Shown here: one piece after another, positions 56,880-64,000 of the stretch
How positions within the stretch are numbered: the stretch's first letter is position 1
Layout: each line of letters begins with the position of its first letter
Source: Hevea brasiliensis
Lineage: Eukaryota > Streptophyta > Magnoliopsida > Malpighiales > Euphorbiaceae
Direction: 5' to 3'
NCBI RefSeq assembly: GCF_030052815.1
Contig: NC_079505.1
Span: 8,472,898-8,536,897, forward strand
Length of the DNA: 64,000 bases
Translations under genes and position numbers: made by a program
Notes under the pieces: model-generated
Told to the model about the DNA's origin: nothing
Seen by the model: only the letters and a program-made list of their open reading frames with translations
Database searches by the model: none

Positions 56880-57678
56880 TACAAGAAAATCAGTGGGTAC
56901 CCTTGCCATAGAAAGCTTTCAAAGAGGTTCACTCCATGCTGCTAGCTGAGGACTCACTGAAGGCATCTGGAAGCAAGTCAGCAAAGAAGTCCATTCAAAG
57001 GAGCAAAAGACTTAATCCTTAAATTTGCTGTTGTTCTGTGTTTGCTAGTTTCTTTATTTGTTGTTAGTTTGCTACTTTAACTTGCTATATGCATGGATAT
57101 TTATCTTTGTGTTTTGAGACCTCTCTTGTTTCCTTTTTTGGCTAATACAAAAGGGGAGATGGATTAAACTATGATGTGTGTGTGCTTTGAATATTTTGGA
57201 CATATTTGGTGGACATGTGCTATGAAATTGTGAACTTATGCTTATGTATGGTGGTTATTTTTCTATTAATGGAATTATTGGACTTAAGTTTCTGAGATAT
57301 CTTAAAACTTGTGAATTGTGCATAATGTGGATATTTTATTGTGTGCAGCTTGAATGAGAATATTTGTGCATACATTTGGTTATTGACTTGTGAATATGTG
57401 GTTATCTAATTACAATATTCAAGGGAGTCGTTGACCTTAAGATTCTGAGTTATTATCTTTAAATTCCCTTTGAATTTATGCTAAAAAGTGTTTCTATATA
57501 TGTGTACATACATTTAGGGGGTGTAAATCCCACATTCATATATTCTTACATTTATACTCTAACACACGCACTTGTTATATCTAATTTGGTTATTCAATTG
57601 AGTTTTGTCATCATTAGAAAAGGGAAGATTGTTGGCCTTATAAGCTCAAAATGACCATAGATTTTGATAATGCCAAAA
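56880..57678 (+). repeat. Second copy of the SIRE-like 3' segment (ORF tail, non-coding part, LTR start)
   Basis: It matches about 14010-14825 in the same orientation with substitutions and gaps. It has the remnant ORF tail (SIQRSKRLNP-like), the GGGGAGATGG tract and the AGAAAAGGGAAGAT tract. The LTR starts TGTTGGCC at 57626 and is cut after 53 bases by the next element. Confidence 0.8.
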
Positions 57679-59371
57679 TGATGTGGCCCAATCGCAAGTG
57701 CACGGGTCGTATAAGTAATATAGAAAAGATATCGTTCCCACGAGGAGTTGTGTTAATGATTGAATTTTTGATATAAAAATTGACTAATTTGAACTATTTT
57801 TGAAATTAAAGCAATATATTGATAGATATTGAAGTGTGAAATCTATATATGCAAAATTAATAATCTAATCAACAATGTAAAGATTCAACTAAATTTGCGA
57901 CAAATTAAAATAAGCAAATTGAAATATGGCAAGATTTAAAATGGCAAGCAATCAAATTCAATTAGAAATTAACAATGATAAAAGGGCGATTCCAATCATA
58001 TTCAAGCTATTTTGGGATTTTTAAATTGGTTATCCAATCTTATGGGATTTACGGGTTTTAAGGAGATTAATCCTTAAATCCTTTGAATACTTTTTTGAGT
58101 GAGAGAAAGAGTGCCTTAATCAATCTAATCCTACTTTCGTGGAGTTAAAATTAATCAAGACCCATTAAGTTCCTTAATTAATCTGTAAATCCTCTTAATC
58201 CTTAGTCTATTTCCAGATTTAAGTTAATTAAGTCCAATTTCTTGATTATCTATCACAAGGTTTTCTCCTTTCGGTACTTCAACCATGGATTAAGAACAAT
58301 ACTTAATGGGATCCTACACTAAACATGTCATTAAGCACACAACAAAATGGATAAAACTTCATTAAAACCACAAAATATGGATTACCCAATCGAAATCCAC
58401 AAAATATCTCAAATATTACATCCCAACTCTAGAATCTAATGAAAACTACTCACTATCCATAATATTTACAAGAAATTCTAAGTAAATATGGAAATAAATC
58501 TTAAATCTAAGCTAAGAACTAAGAAACCCAATACAAGAAAGGTAGGAAATAAGGAAAAAAGGAAGAAAACTCCAAATCTGGTTCAGAAATGAAGGTGACG
58601 TTTTTGCTCTATTTTTCTCACTCTTCCCCTGCTGCTGCTCTTTTCTTCCCTCTTTTTCCTCTCCTTTCTGAAATGAGATAAGGACATATTGATATCTTTC
58701 TGACAAGTAGCCCTAAAATGATGTGTTTGAGGTGAAGTTCACGTGAGAAAAATCTTCTGCCAGCTCATTATGAAGAGTTGCACAAGTTGTGCAAGTTTCT
58801 TATGCAGATTCCATGCAAAATTGGTGGTTCCAGGTGTTTCCCGTGATATTGCATAAGCTTGCAGGTTGGTTGTGCAGTTTCTTCAAGCTTTGGAGTCTTC
58901 TATGAAACTGCATAAGTGGACTGTATAAGTTATGCAAGCCCTTATGCAGTTTTCGGCAGGTTTTGGGCTCTCTGCGTGAAGCTGCATAAGTAAAGAATGG
59001 ATCTGCATAAGTTATGCAGTAGCTTATGCAGATTTTGGCTATTTTGATTGTCTCCTCCGTGAAATTGCATAAGCAGACAGCGAGACTGCATAAGCTTATG
59101 CATATTTTGGCCACCTTGCATTTTTCAACTTTCAAGCTTTGTTTTTGATATTTTTGGTTGTAGGAATCACTCCTCATTGGTAAAATTTCTTTTTTAGTCC
59201 CTCAAAAACACCAATTTTCCTACAAAACAAAGCAAAATTATAAATTAACCCAAAAATTGATAATTATGAAAAACTATCTGAATAACTAATAAAATTAGCT
59301 AAAAGTGACTAACAAGTGAATGAAATGGCCACGAAATTTAACCTAAATGACTATGCAAAATGTATGTATCA
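57679..59371 (-). repeat. 3' LTR of an Athila/Ogre-like element (1693 bp)
   Basis: On the plus strand it runs TGATGTGGCCC...TGTATGTATCA. In element orientation it starts TGATACATACATTTTGC right after a G-rich tract and ends ...TTGCGATTGGGCCACATCA. It shares its ends with the solo LTR 51730-53332. CAAAA at 57674-57678 is the expected left target copy. It interrupts a SIRE-like LTR. It contains a cluster of TGCATAAG/TTATGCA words at 58790-59105. The matching 5' LTR is not in the window. Confidence 0.78.
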
Positions 59372-59392
59372 AATACCCCCAAACTCAAATTT
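59372..59392 (-). promoter_or_regulatory. Polypurine tract of the Athila/Ogre-like element
   Basis: AATACCCCCAAACTC on the plus strand is the complement of GAGTTTGGGGGTATT, directly before the TG of the 3' LTR. A near-identical GAGTTTGGGGGTGTG lies at about 60917-60931. Confidence 0.75.
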
Positions 59393-61530
59393 TTGCTTGT
59401 CCTCAAGCAAACTTTAAAATATAATGCAATTTTTTAGGGGGTGCCTTGCCCAAAGAGCTATGAAAATCACCTATTAAAATAACTTAACATATCTTTAGCC
59501 ATACCAATAATCCATATACCCATCCTTCAAGATGCAAAGAATCTAATGCTTATCCAAGCTTTCACTGCTTAGCCATCAAGTCAATTATCATCCAAAATTC
59601 CCAAACCAACCAATCAAAAGAGAAAGTCATGCTCAAAAGGAATTCTAGAACAATCAATAGCCAAAGTGTCTCTATATAGAATGATGGAATTTAATGAGTG
59701 AATGAATGAATTTTCAATCCCATAGGCAAACTCCCTACTCCTATCTCTACTAATGTAGCAAGTACTACCAAGAGATCAAAGGTCTTTTAGGGATGCAATG
59801 GGGCTATGGTGTTCAAAATGAGGTTAAGAAGGAAAATGGTAAAAGGGATTCAAAGTATGAGAATATTTTCAATCTTGAAGACATAAGGTACACTTTTTTT
59901 TTTTTTGAAATAATAAAGAGGAGGCAGATACACAATGAGAATTTTTAAGTGCTAGCCTATTTTACAAAATACATAAAATAGAGGGACACTTTGATACTTT
60001 AAACTTATATCTTGTATTTTCTCTTGACGATTGTCCCTAAAAATGCCACCCCCAAACTCATTTCCTTTAATTACTTTGGGTGGATTTCTTTCAATTTGAA
60101 TGACCATAGTGAAAAGCACATAGACTAGCACTCTTGCAAGATGACAAGCATTTCTTCTCCCTTTCATTATATTTTTTTATTTTTTTTATTTTTTTATATA
60201 TAATGTACCTAATATTATAAATAATTATTCTCATGAAAAGGGTTGGAGTGTTTAGTTCATTGGCTAGGTAGCAATAAGGGTTTCAAGAAAAATTTGGAAT
60301 ACAAAGGCTCAAAGGGGTTTACAAGAGTTAGTTGTAATAAAGGGAAGGTTAAAAGTTTAAAATAAGAGGTTTGCAATCAAAGAATGCCTAATCATCTCCC
60401 TTTTCAAGTACAAGCTGGTATTTTTCCTTGAAAGGTTTAGAAAATTTATTCTAGGATTGGTGAGACATCACTTGGCTACCTTTTATGCAATAACTCCTTC
60501 TAAACACTCCACACTCTAAAGGACTAGTTGGGTGGCTTTTTGGCTAAGAAGATAGGCAAGGGATAAACACTTCAAAACTTTGCACCTCTTAGGAAACTTT
60601 CAATCCACAAACCCAACTTAAGGTAAGTCAAATCACTCTCATAAGCAACTTCTCATTACTCAAGGGATTTGGCAAAAGATTTTATTTCATGAATGCATGA
60701 TTCCTAAAAATGAGCAATGCATTAACTAAATGGAAGAAATATATTTGTATGCAATGTGTACAATTTCTAAGTGATGTATAATGTGTATGTGAATGTGTTA
60801 TGTATATGTATGTATGGATGTGTATGTAAAATATTTACAATATATATATACAAATGGAATAGGATGAGATGTTCCTATACTCAAAATGTGAAAAATGTAG
60901 CAAAAATCAAAATGCACACCCCCAAACTCAAAATTGGACATTGTCCTCAATGTCTAAGGCAGTGCAGCATGAAAACTCAAAGCAAAGAGGAATAACCAGG
61001 AATAGTTAAATTTAAAAGCAAAAAGAAAGAGTTACCTGGTACAGAGCAGTGTTTTAGCATCTAAAATGTGAATTTAAAAGATGATGGTGATGCATAAGGA
61101 AGTTGCACAGGTTATGCAGAATAAATGCTTTGCAGAATAGGTGCATAAGGAGACTGCACAAGCTGCGCAGTATAGCATGAGTTGCATAAGGGATTGTATA
61201 GGCTATGCAGAACAGTTGCATAAGGAGAAATATAAGTTGAAAAGAAGCTGCATAAGCAGTTTCATGGCATGTGCAGAATATTGAATAGCTACAGCATAAT
61301 GATATATCAAGGAAAAACTTGAAAACACCTGCAGAGGTACGTAAATATATACAATGTATTGACAAGTATCCATAAAGGAGCAGCAAAGGCAAAGAGAAGC
61401 AATGAAAAACTAATGGAATAGCCATCTAATTGTATTTCAAGAAAATAGAATTCAAGACAGACTAAAATTGTTCCAGCATATCTAAAAAAAAAAACTCCTA
61501 GAAGTTGAACAAGAGCAAGATAAAAATTAA
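59393..61530 (-). other. Long non-coding 3' internal region of the Athila/Ogre-like element
   Basis: I find no open frame with recognisable homology. It contains GCTTGAGGACAAGC (59394-59408, minus), a common word near the 3' end of such elements. A second GAGTTTGGGGGT box is at about 60920. Another cluster of GCATAAG/TTATGCAG words is at 61083-61260. TA- and TG-rich runs occur at 60160-60210 and 60770-60850. Confidence 0.55.
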
Positions 61531-62994
61531 TCTATTTCTATGGTTTTACCCTTGTCCAAAGGTGCTGCTAGAGGACTGGATGGAGCTGGCTGCTGCTAAA
61601 GTGGTGGCTCTGGAGGAGGTGATGGAGGTGGAGGTGGCATAGCCATGAGCTGCTTCATCATCTCTTTCAACTCTTTCTGCTTGTCTCTGGTCTCCATAAC
61701 AAGATCGAAGAGATGATCATGACGATCCTTAAGGGTATCAAGACTAGATTCAAGCTTCCTATCCACAAAATATACATCTTCACTAAGCCTCTCAAGATAA
61801 GTGAATAAGGCTTTAGTGTTGAAGGGAAGAGGTGTTGTGGAGGAAGAGGGTCCAGCTGCAGATGGTGTTGGCTGTGCAGATTCTGGTGGGGTATCCTATG
61901 CAGATTGAGTAGGTTGTGAAAGTTCATCATAAGGCTATTGGACTGCTGGTGCAGATTGTGCCTCTAGTTGTGCAAGTGGTCCTGTATCTGCTACTAGTTG
62001 TGCAGTGTTAGATGGTGGCAAACTGAATCCAGTCTTGTATAAGTAAGAAGCATCAAAATATAGAGTGTCTGAAAGTGCTAGTAGAGGATGCTCTTCCGAA
62101 TCAAAGTCAAAAAATGTTTAGCTATAACAGTTATGAGCCCACCCATAACTATATCATCTACAGATTTGGTAGCAGTGTGCAACACATGTTCATAAAAGAA
62201 GTAACCAGGAGATATTTTGACTTTATGAAAAACACACCATAGCATGAACAAGTCAGATTTTCCAACAGCACCAAAACTAGTCCCTCGGCCCAAGATAGTG
62301 CTAGTAATATGCCTATGGATAAATCTAAGTGCTGGGTCTATTATTTAGGAGGTCTTAGATCTGCCAGCATAAAAACCCTGAAATTGATTTGTAATATTTC
62401 TCCAAAACTGAACAGCATTCCACACACCTTTATTTGCTACCTCGATGCCTATATATGGGACCCTAAATAATCCATCAATAGTAAACCCAAAGATACTGTG
62501 AAATTGGTCCAATGATAGCTCCCTATTTTGCTCCAAGCACCTAAATTTCATAGTTGGCTTGTAATCCATCTCATGCAGTTTCAAAGTAGCAGAAAATGAG
62601 GAAATAAATTTCAAAACTAGGACTAGATAAACTAACTCTTGTCTATGCACAAATTCCATCCAACCTAGACCATCAAGGTAGGCAACAACATTATCAAATA
62701 AACCAACAGATTGGAGGATATTTGCCTAGTGGGTTGCACTTTTTTGTCCTTTAGCCTCTTAAAAGTTGCCTTACAGGTTGCATCAAGAAGAGGCCAAGGT
62801 AATTTGGATACCTGTGTCGCAACTGCTGAAGATTGCTTCTTGCTAGAGGAGAGAGATTTGGCTTGTGGGGTAGAGGCAGAAGCACCGGCCCCTTATCGTG
62901 TGGAAGCCGAAGTTTTGGAGTTTTTGGGTATAGGCTCAAAAGGTGGAGTAGTAGGTGGGTCCTTGCGTTTTGCGGGAGGTGGCGCAGATGCCAT
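61531..62994 (-). pseudogene. Athila-type ORF1/plant transposon protein-like gene, broken
   Basis: The ATG at 62994 starts MASAPPPAKRKDPPTT, a Pro/Lys/Ser-rich N-terminus typical of plant retroelement ORFs. A stop lies near 62890, then PQAKSLSSSKKQSS and a folded-looking core. The core is open at 62659-62345 (MEFVHRQELVYLVLVLKF, LDQFHSIFGFTIDGLF). That block resembles the Athila ORF1/putative plant transposon protein domain, where an LDxFxxxFGF-like helix recurs. Further pieces are at 62293-62078 and 61930-61560, the last with a coiled region (LFDLVMETRDKQKELKEMM) and Pro-rich tail. Its place just before the 3' non-coding region fits the extra ORF after pol in these elements. Function is unknown. 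At least three stops or frame breaks make it a pseudogene. Confidence 0.6.
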
Positions 62995-63004
62995 GGGTCG
63001 GGTT

Positions 63005-64000
63005 TGTAACACCCCTATGTTCGGTAGTGCATTCTACTGTTCCTGTGACCAGTGTTGTCCGGACAGCTAGGATGCCTAGAACTACACTTAGATATGGGTG
63101 AGGAGACATAAAATAATGAAATATAAGAAAAGAAAATACAAGAAAAATAAAGGAAAAATAATAGCAATGAAATGTAACTAAGTTAAACGAGCCGAGAACC
63201 CTAGCGATGGGTGACTGCACCGGGAAGTTGCGGCGTGGACCGTTGACTAGCCCTGGACCTTGGGGAACCCTGGAAAATATTTTTAAGATATAATTAAAGA
63301 CTTATTGAAGTAGAAATATCATTAGAAATATCAAAGAAAAATTAATTAATTAGTACAAAGAAAAACGAGAAATCGAGAAAACGACAAAACTCGGTGTTAC
63401 CGAAAAATCGGGAATGCAACCCGAATAGGGGTATTGTGGTCATTTGATACCCCAAGTTGTCTTTTGACCTAAATGTCCATTAAAAATAAATGATATTATA
63501 CTTGGAAAATTTCATGAAAAATTAAAATAGTGGTACATAATCTAAATAGCAAAAGATAAGAGGAAAATGTGGAAAATTGGAAAGTTTAACATTAAAAAAT
63601 ACTTTTAATTCAACTAGTGCTCCACTAACACCCCTAAAGTGGACCATTAAGCATCATTGTGGCAGAATATGCCTTCATCTTCCTCACTTTGCAAAACCAG
63701 CCAAAATTGAAATGCTCTCAAACCTCCATGGACGTCCACACTCCAAGCTCCATGCAAGCATGCTCTAGCTACATTTTCCATTAGGTTCCTTCACTAAAGT
63801 TGTTCTATACAACTTGGGCAATAGATAGGTAGCAAGAAATTTAAGTTTTGGTGAGGTTTGGAGAATTTCAAAAGTGGTAAGTATGTATTTTTGATTCTTG
63901 TTTCATTAAACCTTGAATGGATGTTGTGGGTAGTTGATTTGTGGAAGAATTTTTAAAGTTTGATGTTTTAATGGAGATGTACATTTTGGCAACCATGGAA
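63005..64000 (+). mobile_element. Partial Tekay-like LTR running off the window
   Basis: It begins TGTAACACCCC eleven bases upstream of the ATG of the preceding minus-strand ORF. It has text in common with the reverse complement of the Tekay-2 LTR (GTTAAACGAGCCGAGA near 63184) and of the solo LTR (CTAGAACTACAC at 63075). It is therefore a plus-strand LTR of the same broad family. GGGTT at 63000-63004 is the expected left target copy. The rest lies outside the window. Confidence 0.65.

Noticed and set aside
58800..59177. A 125-codon minus-strand frame with repeated CISLC-like segments
   Set aside because: It lies wholly inside an LTR and its repeats come from the TGCATAAG word array.
61083..61260. 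The GCATAAG word cluster considered as a CRISPR-like or satellite array
   Set aside because: Spacing is irregular and the words vary. It matches a similar cluster in the element's own LTR.
1..64000. CRISPR arrays, bacterial operons, rRNA or tRNA genes
   Set aside because: I saw no regularly spaced short repeats with unique spacers, no ribosome-binding-site-spaced gene runs, and no cloverleaf or rRNA sequence. The tRNA-like words are primer binding sites.

Overview
The window looks like repeat-rich nuclear DNA from a eudicot plant. The support is nested LTR retrotransposons with initiator-Met-tRNA primer sites (TGGTATCAGAGC), Tekay-type chromoviruses with long TGTAACACCC...TGACA LTRs, Tat- and Athila-like Ty3/gypsy remnants, Maximus/SIRE-like Copia LTRs, and one intron-containing ankyrin-PGG gene. 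I cannot name the species. There are no bacterial, organellar, rRNA, tRNA or CRISPR features that I can see. Only one host gene is recognisable (17037-20125, minus), and as written it carries a stop and a frameshift.

Left part (1-16.1 kb). A decayed minus-strand Tat-like gypsy element (about 700-11860) is split by two Copia elements of one family. Copia-1 (2495-7223, plus) has identical 178-bp LTRs and the target duplication GTCTT. Copia-2 (8589-10795, minus) is a rearranged deletion copy with the target duplication TATCC. Removing both brings the gypsy gag, protease and RT back together. A second Copia fragment starts the window (1-690). To the right lie an old LTR fragment (about 11860-13057) and the 3' end of a Maximus/SIRE-like element with its LTR (13377-16140).

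Middle (17-47.4 kb). The ankyrin-PGG gene has three exons and a LINE-like insertion in its first intron. Next comes a three-level nest. A Tekay-like solo LTR (21242-47400, target site TAGAC/CAGAC) was split by a 2.7-kb-LTR Tekay element (21675-44222, ATTAA). That element was itself split inside gag by a 3.65-kb-LTR Tekay element (28211-40346, AAAAC). Both full elements run on the minus strand with order gag-PR-RT-RH-IN-chromodomain, and both are broken. The long LTRs of the inner element and the solo LTR contain a degenerate module with a period of about 190-205 bp and a near-perfect palindrome, the most unusual structure I found.

Right part (47.4-64 kb). This is AT-rich intergenic DNA with local tandem repeats. 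It holds a clean 1.6-kb solo LTR (51730-53332, ACATG) whose empty site survives in a neighbouring tandem copy. After it come a Tat-like LTR end, a LINE zf-RVT fragment, an Athila-like pol remnant (minus), a second copy of the SIRE-like 3' segment, and an Athila/Ogre-like 3' end (LTR 57679-59371, polypurine tract, then a broken gag/ORF1-like gene up to 62994). The last kilobase is the start of another long Tekay-like LTR of the same family as the solo LTR. The overall picture is a heterochromatin-like retrotransposon graveyard with layered insertions around one ankyrin-family gene. All comparisons were made by eye; no alignment or database search was run.
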